DNA from: Serinus canaria
Lineage: Eukaryota; Chordata; Aves; Passeriformes; Fringillidae
NCBI RefSeq assembly: GCF_022539315.1
Contig: NC_066313.1
Location: 8,311,764-8,375,763, forward strand
DNA length: 64,000 nucleotides
Direction: 5' to 3'
Shown: positions 27,831 to 38,687 of the stretch, in pieces
Numbering within the stretch: the first letter of the stretch is position 1
Layout of the letters: every line of letters starts with the position of its first letter
The notes under the pieces: model-generated
Database searches by the model: none
Seen by the model: the letters and a program-made list of their open reading frames with translations, nothing else
Told to the model about the DNA's origin: nothing
Position numbers and translations under genes: made by a program

Positions 27831-28626
27831 TGTCCTCCACTTGGAGCTAATTTTTGTACCTGCAGAACAATTAAGAGCTCTGATCTCCTTGTGCTCAGTT
27901 GCAGCTGTGAGTGCAGGTGTTGAGCAATGGAGAAGAGTATGTGCATCTTTTTGTGCAGATATACAGTGCCTTTGCCCTATCCATTGCTAAAAGGAGTTGT
28001 CAGAGCAGCAGAGATGCTGCAGGGCTCTGAAGGTTGTCAGTGATCTCAGTGAAGGTACTGACATAAACTATAAACCCTGAAGTCTTAGGAAATTATTTTA
28101 ATATTTATAAAAATACAATATGCATACATGTAGAGAGTTACAAAAATATTTTAAAATTAGTAGCATGTCTACAACAAAGGAAAAAAAAGATATTTTTCAT
28201 ACTTGTCCTCTGAAGGAAGCAGTACCTGGTGCTGACAAAGAGCTAAAAGACTGAATACCTGTGTTTGATTCTGAGAGAACGGGTAGTCTTTTTTCTGTGA
28301 AATATTTTGTTTTCATGGTGTGCCTATGAAGGGATCACTCTTTTGGTGGTATTATTATTATTAAAATTTACTTTAATAGGATTTTGATTAAAAAAAGCTG
28401 TGTTAAATTACTTTCTCCTCCATTTTTAACTTCATACTCACAAAAGAAGAAGAAAGGCAAAATGAAACACATTAAGCATGGTGTTGCCAAGGCAACAAGT
28501 ACTTGAGCCTCCCAGGTGAAGTGTGACTGAAATGCCTATGATGCCATTGCACAGGGACATGTGGTCTCCTACACTTAGGACTAAAATCAACTCCATTTAA
28601 AATTAAATTGAATTAAAAGCTCGGCT

Positions 28627-28648
28627 CTTAATACCTGTGAGTATTAAG
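28627..28648. repeat. Short inverted repeat
   Basis: CTTAATAC and GTATTAAG form 8-bp arms around a 6-nt loop (ctgtga). No context points to a role. Confidence 0.6.
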
Positions 28649-28903
28649 ACAGTTTAGTCTCCAGCCAGCAGACCATGGAAAGAGGAATTGATTTCAGATA
28701 TACTAGCAAATATTATACTCATCTATGGACAAATGTTTAAACTAAGTTTTGAGGTATTTTGAGAAAGATCGTGCCTCTCGTGCTTTGTTTTGGCTTGGGA
28801 TAAATATTTATGGACAAATATTGATAACAGCTAGGAAAAGGAACTTTTATCTGAACTGAGAATTCAGGAAACATGTAGACCTTTTGTTCAGTAATAAATA
28901 GAA

Positions 28904-28965
28904 ATACAGAATAATTTAGGCTGTAAAAGTTCTTTAAGATCATTGAGTCCAGCCATAGTCTATGA
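28904..28965 (-). mobile_element. CR1 LINE 3' end fragment, antisense
   Basis: The plus strand reads 'gaaatacagaataatttagg', then 'ctgtaaaagttctttaagat', then 'cattgagtccagcc'. This is the reverse complement of the last ~60 bp of a CR1, where 'gaccttyaagatcatcgagtcc' is standard. Only the terminal part is recognisable, and it is diverged. Confidence 0.6.
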
Positions 28966-30006
28966 AAATATCAGGGTTCTCAAGTGAATGTTATCTTTTC
29001 TGATATCTTTTCTGATTTCTCTCTACAAGGTTTTCTGCAGCCAATGCTGCTTCATAACAGATTTAAAGAATTGTTGTTATTGTGGGCTGTGTGAGGGTTC
29101 CCTGTCTATTCTGAAGCATGGTTGCATCACAGTTGATATTTGGGGTTTGGTTTCTTTTTTCCCCCTCTTCACTTGGACACTGTTATAACATTTATTATTA
29201 AGATAAATAGAGCTGAAAATTTCACTCATGTCCAACATTGCCTACCCAAAGCTTTAAAAAAATCATTATATAGGCTGAGAAATTTTTTTTTCCTTTTTTT
29301 TCCTTTCCAACCATTTAAACTCTTTGAGCTTCAAATTCTTTTTCAGTCTCTTGAGACAAATTAATAAATAAATTGAGAGCTTGACAGGATCATGTGACTC
29401 CAGAACCTGAGGATTTAAAGCTCTAATGAAATGCTGGGCAGTTTCAGCTAAATTCCTAGTTTCATAGCAATGGGCCAGTTTTCATCTTACTGTTCATGAA
29501 GACAGCTCTTGACTGGACCTTGTTCCATCACAAGAGATCCAGGTCAAAGTCTGTCACTAACAGTGAGCAGCAGAATCACTAGATTCTACTCAGAGCAAAG
29601 ATTGCAGAGATCTAGACTGAATGGAACCCTGTCCAAATCTCAGGAAAAAGCCAATAAGAGCATGCAAAATATCTGACTCCCTAATTTTTTAATCGAGTTT
29701 TATCAAATTAAAGGCATGCAGAGCTTTACATGTAAAGTGGGTTTTTCAACTCTCTTCACACAGTTCAAGTGTTCTAGACAAATATACAGTGTTTAAAAGC
29801 AGTTACTTTAAGAATTTCTCCTCTAAATTGACTGAGTAAAGAAGGGAAAAGGACAGGAAAATTTCCAGACTAACATTCATTTATGAACCATAATTGATAA
29901 GTAACAATCAGAACTGGTTTGGGACTGATTTTTTTCATGAAAAGATTATTCAGTCATAATTTGCTTTCAACTAGAATATTAGTTTCTAAACTCTTCAGTA
30001 TCTGGG
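28966..30006. other. Non-coding spacer
   Basis: No gene or repeat recognised. T-rich patches occur around 29283-29315. The 66-74 codon open frames here are AT-driven and have no signature. Confidence 0.6.
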
Positions 30007-30105
30007 AAAGAATCACTAGGTTGGAAGAGACCTTCAAGATCATCAAGTCCAATCCATGCTGTAACACCACCTCAACTAACCATGGCACTGGACATCTCTG
30101 GACAT
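30007..30105 (-). mobile_element. CR1 LINE 3' end fragment, antisense
   Basis: 'aaagaatcactaggttggaa', then 'gagaccttcaagatcatcaa', then 'gtccaatcc' is a clear antisense CR1 3' end. It is followed by 'taacaccacctcaactaacc' and 'atggcactggacatc', as in common avian CR1 subfamilies. It stops after about 100 bp and is 5'-truncated. Confidence 0.8.
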
Positions 30106-33100
30106 TATCACTTGAAAAGGGGAAAACCTGATTTTTGCTTTTCTGGGTATAATAGTCCTGGCAATTTGTGGTATAAACACATCAACCTCAGCAGTAATAC
30201 TCTTAAATAAGTCTTTCACTAACAATTAAAAACCAACAGTCATTCCTCACCAAATAAATAAAATAAAACATGCACAGGTGGCAGTAAAGCTTCTTTCCAC
30301 ACTGGAGTAATTGACAATTTGTGGGATTTTTTTTTCCTGTGTGAAGCCTTCAAGACAGGCAATTCCTTGGCGTATTGCAGGAGCATGCAGTACAGATGTA
30401 GGGGAAAGCTAGGTGTCACTCAGTAAAGGATCCTGTTGGTATGATTGACACATAAAGCAAATTTTTTTGCCATTCCAATGTGTGCTTTCTCGTGGAGGGA
30501 TATCTCTGAGACCCACCCTTGGAGTGAACCCTTTCTGTTGTCATTTGGTGGGATTTTATTTTAATGAAAGCAATCGGTCTTGTGTGCAAATACCAGCCTT
30601 TGCTGTTTGATATGCGCAGAAATCCAATCAGATGCTTAATTAGATCTTACCATGGGTTCCAAACAGCTGGCTAATTCCCTTGTTTCTGATTAAAGAGATT
30701 ACAAAAATAAAAATTAACATTGCATTTACATACAGCTCTAAAAGGAAACACTTACCCATAAGTTTTAGTCATTTAGGAAATTCATGTCTGCTCAATGCTA
30801 GGGATCAAAGATTTTAGCAAGATGAATTGCAGGGTGGCAAGAGATTAAAAAAAAAAAAAACACAAGGAAGAACTGGAAAATGCAATTTGTCAAATGTTCT
30901 GCTTGTTGATTATGGCAGGATTTAACTTGAAGGTGTGAGTCCATAGATATATGCAGGAAGTATTTTGTTTCATTCTTCTTTGTGAAAACATGGAAAGTAA
31001 AGTTTGTTCACTAAACCATCACTTCTCACGAGCTCAGAAGATTATTTTTCAAACAGGCCTGTTCAGAGCACATGCACTAATTTGTTTAAAGTTGATTTAT
31101 TAACTGTCAGAAAATAAGGTAGAATTTCATTTGTTTTCTGTCTAGTTTAATCTTTGAGTGATTTCTTTTTTTAATAATTTTAAATTCCATTTTTAATCAG
31201 AAGTATAGTTATTGTAATGTCAGAGAGAGTGTTTGACATTTACCTATGTCTTTAGCAGTAATAATATAAAACTTCTCTGCCCCAATAACAGATAAACTCC
31301 TTTTAGGTGGAATTGTTGTGTCAGTGTATGCACCAGTGGTGAAGCCAGTTTAGATAACTGCTATAAGATGGTAGAAAACAGATTCCTAATGTTGTCATTT
31401 AGGACTAATTGAGGTTCATTTAAACACATTAAAAGGGCTATTGTTTTACACAGAGAACTCATATGGAAACCTTTCTGTGATGTTTAAGTAAGAAATGTGT
31501 TGATTATGTAGAAATGGAAATCATGGGAGCAATACAAAGTGGTAAGCAGCTAAATGAACTGTGTACATGGCTTGCTGACACATGGGTGTGAAGAAATACC
31601 TCTCTTTTCTGGAAATAATAACTGAGAATTTGGAGAGCTTCTGGGACTATTTACACTTAAAAAAATCAAATTGGACAAATTCAAATGTAAAAAAGTGGAG
31701 TATAAAATGAACAAAATTATGTGAGTTTTTCTTATTCAGAGGAGTGGTGAGTGTTATATATTGTACCCACATTTAAAAGATGTCTGTGTTTGAACCAAAG
31801 GGCTGCAGGCCTCCAAATCATGTATGTCAGCCTCAACTATTAGTGCAAGGGAAAACCTAGGAAACAGCTACATGACAGTCCTCAGCAGAAAAGGCTGTGT
31901 GAAAAAGAACAACTCTCCCTTCTTGATGTGTTGAATCTTTACAAGCACATTAATAAATAAGAATATTAAGAAGATCATAATTGACGTTTTGTTTAGACTC
32001 CAGCGAGACTTTGAAGAGATCTCTCGCAACACTTCACAAAAATATTGAATAGTCATGGGATGCAAGCTTAAGTGTTGTGTTGGATCATTACAAAAACTGA
32101 CTTAGATGTAGAAAATGAAAATTGAGAACAAATGACCAGATTTTGCTGTCAACCCCCTGCACTCCCTACAAACAAGCACTCTAAATGAATAGAAGACATA
32201 TTTTAGAGCTTCTGAATTATCCCATGCAATGTGCCAGATCAGACTAAAGGGCCAACTTGGGATTTTTATGACCAGCACCTTAGAGAAGAAGAACTGTTGT
32301 AAAATGGTATTTCCCCTCTCATGCAGATTAGGGAATCTCAGGTGGATGATTGTACTGACTAATGGTGTTTAATAGCCCTTAAAGGCTTTTACTTACACTA
32401 AGTGATCAGACCACAGTGGATAGCATTAGTGTCAAGAGTCCACTTCTCTCTGACCAGCTTTTTTCTTTTAGATCCCCACTTGAAGGGTTTGATATTCAAT
32501 ATCATATTTACTTATTTGGCATTGCCTGGTGTGGCTTGGGATTTTGATGAAATACAGTGCTGCAGTAGTATTAGTAATCAAATATAAGCAAACTTCACAA
32601 TTGAAATGCACAGCTAACATAAACCCCAGTAAAATGCTGGGAGTTCCCAGCAGCTGGGAAGGAGAGCATGGGCTCAAACCATCACAAGCCCTTTGCTCTC
32701 TTCTGTGTTCTGCTAGCTGTTCACTTCTGTAGCCTCTGTTGAGCTCTTTTATCAACCTGCACCTCATCAGCTGATGTAGCCTAAAAGCTGCCCCCCAGAC
32801 CCTTCTGTGCTGAGGGCAGCTCAGCTGTCATTGCATCAGGAGTGGACAATCCCTTCCCACATCCCAACACAAGTGCCACAAACATAAAGCCCATGTTCAT
32901 CTCCTCAGAACTGTCTTCCATTGCAGGGAATTGAAGTCACAGTGTTTGGTTTTGGTGTTCCCAACATCTTGTGGCAAGGAGGGCTGTAATTTAGGCAATG
33001 AAATGAGTTTATGAAAAAGAGTTTAATTGTGTTGGTTATTACAGAATTACAATGGAAAGGCATTAAAAGGAAAATGTTCAGGAAATTATTTCAAAATAAA

Positions 33101-33223
33101 TCAACAGCATCAAATAAATGGTCAAGTCTCAGAATCAAAACCACATTAAAAATCCTAGGCTACCTTATCCCTCCTTATGAAAACCCTGCTTCCTGTCTCC
33201 CATCAATTTTGTTGTTCTTTCCT

Positions 33224-33262
33224 GTATTATTTCTATTTGTGCTATGCAAATAGAAATAATAC
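33224..33262. repeat. Perfect 16-bp-arm inverted repeat (hairpin)
   Basis: GTATTATTTCTATTTG at 33224-33239 is the exact reverse complement of CAAATAGAAATAATAC at 33247-33262, with a 7-nt spacer (tgctatg). A perfect 16-bp inverted repeat this close together is unlikely by chance in 64 kb. It is too short and AT-rich to be a typical microRNA precursor. Confidence 0.9.
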
Positions 33263-34190
33263 TTTTGATTTGTACATACTACCTAAGCTGTGGACTCACT
33301 GTGGTTTTCTGTTGTGGCATAATAATGCTAAGCACTGGGTCCAGATGGAGACCAAGCCACCTGCTGTATTTTTTTCCATTGCTAGTGAGAACTGAGGAAG
33401 GAAAAGCCAAGAGGGATCTTCAGCACAATGTTCTGTGCAAAATCCTTCCCTGGCTGATCCACATGTTGCTGTAAAAGCAGCAAAGTGTCACTTTGCACAT
33501 CTCATGGTACCTTGTTCTGCTTTCTGATTCTTATGTGCATCACTTCATAGCCCAGCCAAGACACAGAGTTTAATTTCCATTTCACTGTACACAAGGTCTG
33601 CCCTTGCAGCCCAGATTGCTTTTAGTGCCCTAGAAAGAAATAATGAAGGAGAGGAGAAAGTGGAGGCTTTATGGCCTTGTAAACAAGCAAACAAACAAGG
33701 TGGTACAGAAGCTGACATAACCTGCCTGCAAGTAATTAGAGAAACTTGCTCCAGGTGATCATAAATTGATGTCTTTGCCACATTGTCATTTATTTTCTTC
33801 TTTATAGTATAAAGAAATCATGGGTAGTGAATGTTTCCCTGGACAAAACTAGTTAAATACCTTGTCAGTGATCAATGGGAAGAGAGTTTAAGCTATTTAA
33901 AGATTTATGCTACCGAGTGGAGGTTTAGAATTATCAGTGAGAAACCTGGCTGACTGTGAGCTCTCAGTTTGGGCTCTGAGCCATGAAATGCTTCTTGAAC
34001 TCTGCTGCTGGCCACCAGGCATGTTCTCATTTCAGGATAAATCAGGATAGCACAGACTCTCTACTAGAATAGGAGTAGGAGGGAGATATGCATCTCTCCG
34101 GAGATAGCTGGGGGGTGTGCAGGCCATGTAGTGTCTGAAATTGCTGAGAAAGTCAACAGGTCTCTTGGACTCTGCTAATCTTTTGCATAA

Positions 34191-34212
34191 TATGAAATCA
34201 TATGATTTCATA
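34191..34212. repeat. 22-bp perfect palindrome
   Basis: TATGAAATCAT is followed directly by ATGATTTCATA, its exact reverse complement, with no spacer. The centre ATCATATGAT contains an NdeI-type CATATG. No gene lies nearby to suggest an operator role. Confidence 0.9.
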
Positions 34213-35448
34213 AGGTCCTGCTTTTTCTTTTTGTCATATTAGATATACAGCTGCATGCATGCTACAGGGGTCTGTTGATTCCTGGCTGAGCCCCAAATTT
34301 GCCTTGACTCATTCTGCTTGATTAATTCTCTTGTGACTGATAAATTTTTTCTCATTTCTTCTACCTCTTTGATTTACTCTTGCCCCTTTTCTCCACACAC
34401 ATGATATCTTGACTGTGGTTTTGATGGAACATCTTGTACAAGATCAGAAAAAGAACGTTTTTAATGCATTTGGAAGGTTCACTCTTGAGCTTTGCTTCAT
34501 TTTAGAATCTCTTGCAAGATGATGAGCGAGGTGTATCATCTTTATAAAATAAGTGCAGCATTTTAGGCTAACTGTAGAAATTCAGCAGAAGCAGATTAGC
34601 TCAATGGAAGTGCAGTGCTTCAATAAAGTCTATGATAATAATAATGATCTTGATTTGGTCTATTTCATAATAAAATGCTCAAAGCAGATTGTGAAGCTTG
34701 TTATTGGAGCAGAGGCCAAGAATTAGTGGAGTAATTTGATAGCAGTTGGACATTCCAATAGACCAAGAGTATTAGTTGTTCAACCTCTGAAAACAAGTGC
34801 TTTTCTTATCTGGATGCTACAATGTAGGAAGTAGGAAGGAAAAACAATTTTTTAATAATATTTGTGGCACATTTCTTCACAGTTTTAATTTAAAGTTATA
34901 TTTTACCTGTGCTGCTCTGTAACAAGGATGTTAACTGTGTTAGGACTCCAAGGTCACCATAGAGAATTTGTCTTCATGGTTTGTTGGTTTCTTTCCTTGA
35001 ATATTATTTCTAGTGTGAATGTTTAATAACCAAAAAAGCAGCACTCTGGGACCTATATACACTATGGAGGAAAAATTTCCAAATGTCTTTAAAGCTGCAT
35101 TTTTGTACTTTTTATTACTGATTTAGACAATGGAGCATTGTTGGTTTGTTCTGCAGTCTTACTCCATTGGTAGGAATATCTTTTAATATGTTACTGTGTA
35201 CACAAACTACTGTAGTGAATGTTAATTGTTAGTAGAATGTAATAAATAATAATAAGTATGTAATTGTCAATTCTGTGGAAAATTATCTGGGGGAAAAAAC
35301 CCACACTAGTCACAGAGAGCCCTTATTATTGTTTAATTAGCAGAGTCTTCAACTACCTTCCTTATGATAAAGCATTTCTCTAAATATTTTTTATTTTAAC
35401 ACTGGACCTAAATGTGCCATTTAAAGTATCAGATAAAAATCATTAGAA

Positions 35449-35534
35449 TTTTTTTGGGATTGTTTTTGGGAGGTGTTTTGGTTTTTGTTTATTTGTTTGT
35501 TTTTCTGGTTTTGTGTTGTTTTGGGTTTTTTTGA
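35449..35534. repeat. T/G-rich low-complexity tract
   Basis: The plus strand is nearly all T and G (tttttgggattgtttttggg-like), with gtttgttt runs. It resembles the tracts at 12.0 and 38.6 kb in composition. Confidence 0.75.
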
Positions 35535-36193
35535 AGAAATGCATCAGACCAGGTCAGGGTCTAACTGTTGCTGTAGTGTCATTCTGGCTGCTGTAGTATT
35601 TCCATTGTGAGTCCATTTTTTGGTACAATTCTTAAAAGTCAAAAAAGGACATGTTTTAATAGCTATCCTACTGGAAATAGGGCAACATTGTGCATATATA
35701 GGGCTTAGTTATTTTCTCATGCTCTATTAAAACCATATGGTTATATATTTTATATATAAAAATAGAATAAGTTCATAAGAATAGGAAAATTTCTTTTCTG
35801 CACTGTCAAATAAGTTAATTGCTTACATGTCTGCTCTACTAGAATTATCCTCTTTTAAAATACTTTATTTTCAGTCTTAGAGACTTGGTTTCTTTAAATT
35901 AAACACCTTCCCAAATTTTAGTGTTTCAGTGTGCTAGCACTGTAGTGTCTGCATGATATTAATAAATTCATTGTTTTAAAGGGGAAAATATCATCGTTTC
36001 CTGAAGTAACTGACAGCTGTTTAATAGAGCTCATTTTTCTTTCTAACTGAACAAATACCTTGCAAATCACTCCAAAACCAAGTCCAAATAAAAAAAAATT
36101 AAAAAGCATTAAAAGCATTTCTATAGTATCTTTTGATTTTTAGCTTTTTTTATGAGACTAGATTATTTTGCATGTGACCTTGCAGAGAGAGGC

Positions 36194-36412
36194 ATAATCC
36201 CAGAATGGGTCAGGCTGGAAGAGACCATGGTGGATCAGCTGGTCCCATCTCCCTGCTCAGGCAGGGCCATCCCAGAGCACATGGCACAGGGTTGCCCCCA
36301 GATGGTTCCTGGAAATCTCCAGTGAGGCAGACTCCACACCCTCTCTGGACAACCTGTTCCTGTGCTCAGTCACTGCAGAGCAAAGAAACTCTTCCTCATG
36401 TTCAGGTTGTTG
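36194..36412 (-). mobile_element. CR1 LINE, 5'-truncated, antisense copy
   Basis: The plus strand opens with 'ataatcccagaatgggtcag' and 'gctggaagagacc', a degraded CR1 3' terminus. It proceeds through 'cagggccatcccagagcaca' and 'ctctctggacaacctgttcc', then 'gcaaagaaactcttcctcat'. This is the antisense CR1 order with the usual truncation. No intact frame remains. Confidence 0.85.
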
Positions 36413-37404
36413 AATGGGTGAATAAGAAAAAAGGAAATTATATTTGTCAATAATGCTCAGGGTGAATATATGAGCAGAGGTTGTACTTTCATCTGTTTTC
36501 TGGGGAAATTGTACTGGCTTTAGGGAGCACTGCTGTCTGTTCCTTTGTGATCTTCAACATTTTAGAGATTTAAAATGGGACCTGAATATAGTAAAAAGTA
36601 AAAATGGGCAATCTTTCAAAAGTGTTTCACATCCATCTAATTAGATACCTTAGTTTAGAATTATTGCATTGACTGTGAATTGCAGCAGTGCACCACAGAT
36701 GCTGCAGCAAGGCAGTGACACAGCCCATTATTTGATGGGCCTACATATTTACTTAGTTTTTAAGACAACATAAAATTTGAAGGATGAAAACATATGGCAC
36801 ATAATTATACTTAATTGTGGAATTTAGCTTGAAATGCAAACTGCTGGGTTTATAATCTGTTTCCTCTGAAGACCATTGCTTAGGACCAGTCAGATAAGGG
36901 TTATGTGTGGAAGATAGGGAGGCAGATCTTGTGCAGCATATCATCACATCAGAGAGTTGATAAGTAGCCAAGAAGGCTGGAATGCTGCCAGCCAGCCTAT
37001 ATTTCATTTCTGTATCATTTTTACTGCTGGCTGTAATGCATGGTACTGTATTTTCATCCTGTTTCCTATACTTAAATGATTTCTTTGGGGAGGGGTGGAG
37101 AAATTGCAGTATTTCTGCTTTAGAGAGTGTATTATTATTACTGTGAAGCATAAATTTGAAAAGGTTTAATGTAGAAAGGACCCTTCCCTCCTTCTGCCCA
37201 CAAAAGACTTAGAGCAAGCTCACCAAAAGGCCTGGGGAGAACTGTGAAGTCTTAAGTCAGAATGAAGTCCTCACTCTGCAGTTTTAGCAATTTTTGCCAC
37301 AGCCTTCACTGTTTACCCAGCCCAACCTATTCTGCCTTCTAGTGATGACCTTTCTGTCTGGAGGGTCATGTAAACTCTCTTAGGCAATGTCTATGCTGAT
37401 CCTT

Positions 37405-37418
37405 TGTGTGTGTGTGTG
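37405..37418. repeat. (TG)7 microsatellite
   Basis: Seven uninterrupted TG units. Short, but long enough to vary between individuals. Confidence 0.9.
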
Positions 37419-38640
37419 AATTTTAATGACATTTTGCATTAAGGCTAGAATAAATACCAACAGGGTGTTTTGCCAAGGGCTTGGTCAGCAGTCTTCAAAA
37501 CTGACAGAATTAAATTAGAAAGAGCAAGGGAAATGTCTTGATGTGCACGAAAGAGAAATATGAAAGATTCAGAAGAGCTGAGAAGTGTCTGTAGTATCAC
37601 TTGGAGTACAAATCAGGATTGGAAAAAAATCCACCATTTTGTACAAAAAATCTACTTTCGAAACTTTCTGCCAGAAAAGATGTAAGGGAGACAAGTATTA
37701 TTTGTATCAGCATAAATCCAGTAACCTATTTGCAAATGGTGAACATTATGAAGCATTTATCAAACTAAAATTTTAATTTGGTAATATTTCAAAAATAACT
37801 AACCCTTTATATTGAGATTATGACATAAGATAACTGCATTTAACGCTCTGGAAAGCACTAAATATCTTAGAAATTAAAGCTGTACATTTACTTTAGGAAA
37901 GTCCTGAAACATGATATATGCCAAGAAGTGGAACAGAGTGGTTTCAGGTAGCAAAAAGGGCTGGGGAAAGTAACTCTGCAGGCTTTAGCACACATTGCTC
38001 TTGACTAATGAATCACTTCCCTGGATTGGGTTTCTAGTCTGGAAGGTGAAGAAAATAAACACCTCTAAGTCTGCTCTGTTAGCTGATGTTTGTGAAGTAG
38101 CTGGTGAATGAGAAGATGTAAATGTTAAGTGCCATTACCCAATGAGTAATCTTCTTGTGATATTTGAATTGCAAGAGAATCTAAACCTTCAGACTCTTGG
38201 TGTTAATGAAATCTCAGTCAAGAATATGACATCTCACTACTGAAATAATTAGGACATTTTTAGGACTTAAGGGTCAGGAGAATTATGGACTCACTGACCC
38301 TATAGACAGAGATGAAGTATTTTCCTCTTCTTTTAATGCCTAAGACAGATGCAAAACTTATTATGACAAAGTATGATGTATGTAGCAAGAATTATCACCA
38401 TTTTCATCTCCTAAACATAATCTAGCCCCAAAACCAATCTGGTAAACTTTATTCCATAGATTTTTAGGATGATATTGTCATTTTTTTCCCCATGCTTTTA
38501 TAAATGCAGCACACCACTCAGATGTTTATAAAGGTCTACAAAGACATCAGAAAGTTTCAAAAGTTGTAAGTGAGCAGCTTGCCTGGTGCAGTACAGTAAA
38601 ATAGCAGTGACTTTCTGCTGTTTGATTGGAGTTTTTTAGT

Positions 38641-38687
38641 TTGGTTGGTTTTTTGTTTTGTTTTGTTTGTTTGTTTGTTTGTTTTTG
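38641..38687. repeat. GTTT/GTTTT simple repeat
   Basis: The plus strand runs ttggttggttttttgttttg, then a series of GTTT units. It gives the lysine/threonine/asparagine-rich open frame on the minus strand, which is therefore not a gene. Confidence 0.9.

Larger units (their letters stand above)
22530..28903. other. Unique AT-rich non-coding stretch with a MIR-like relic
   Basis: No gene is recognised. It contains a 25-bp near-perfect palindrome at 23428-23452, AT-rich low-complexity sequence around 25030-25100, a MIR-like segment at about 27764-27830, and an 8-bp inverted repeat at 28627-28648 (CTTAATAC and GTATTAAG). The blocks at 25560-25700 and 25850-26200 look like possible conserved non-coding sequence, but only by composition. 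Confidence 0.65.
30106..36193. other. Unique AT-rich non-coding stretch with strong palindromes
   Basis: No gene is recognised. It contains a 14-A run at 30847-30860, a perfect 16-bp-arm hairpin at 33224-33262, a 22-bp perfect palindrome at 34191-34212, and a T/G-rich tract at 35449-35534. The region 32630-32930 is GC-richer but matches no repeat I know. The blocks at 30540-30760 and 34480-34760 resemble conserved non-coding elements in composition. Confidence 0.65.

Noticed and set aside
36753..37151. 132-codon open frame, minus strand
   Set aside because: No recognisable motif, AT-rich codons and no splice or promoter context.
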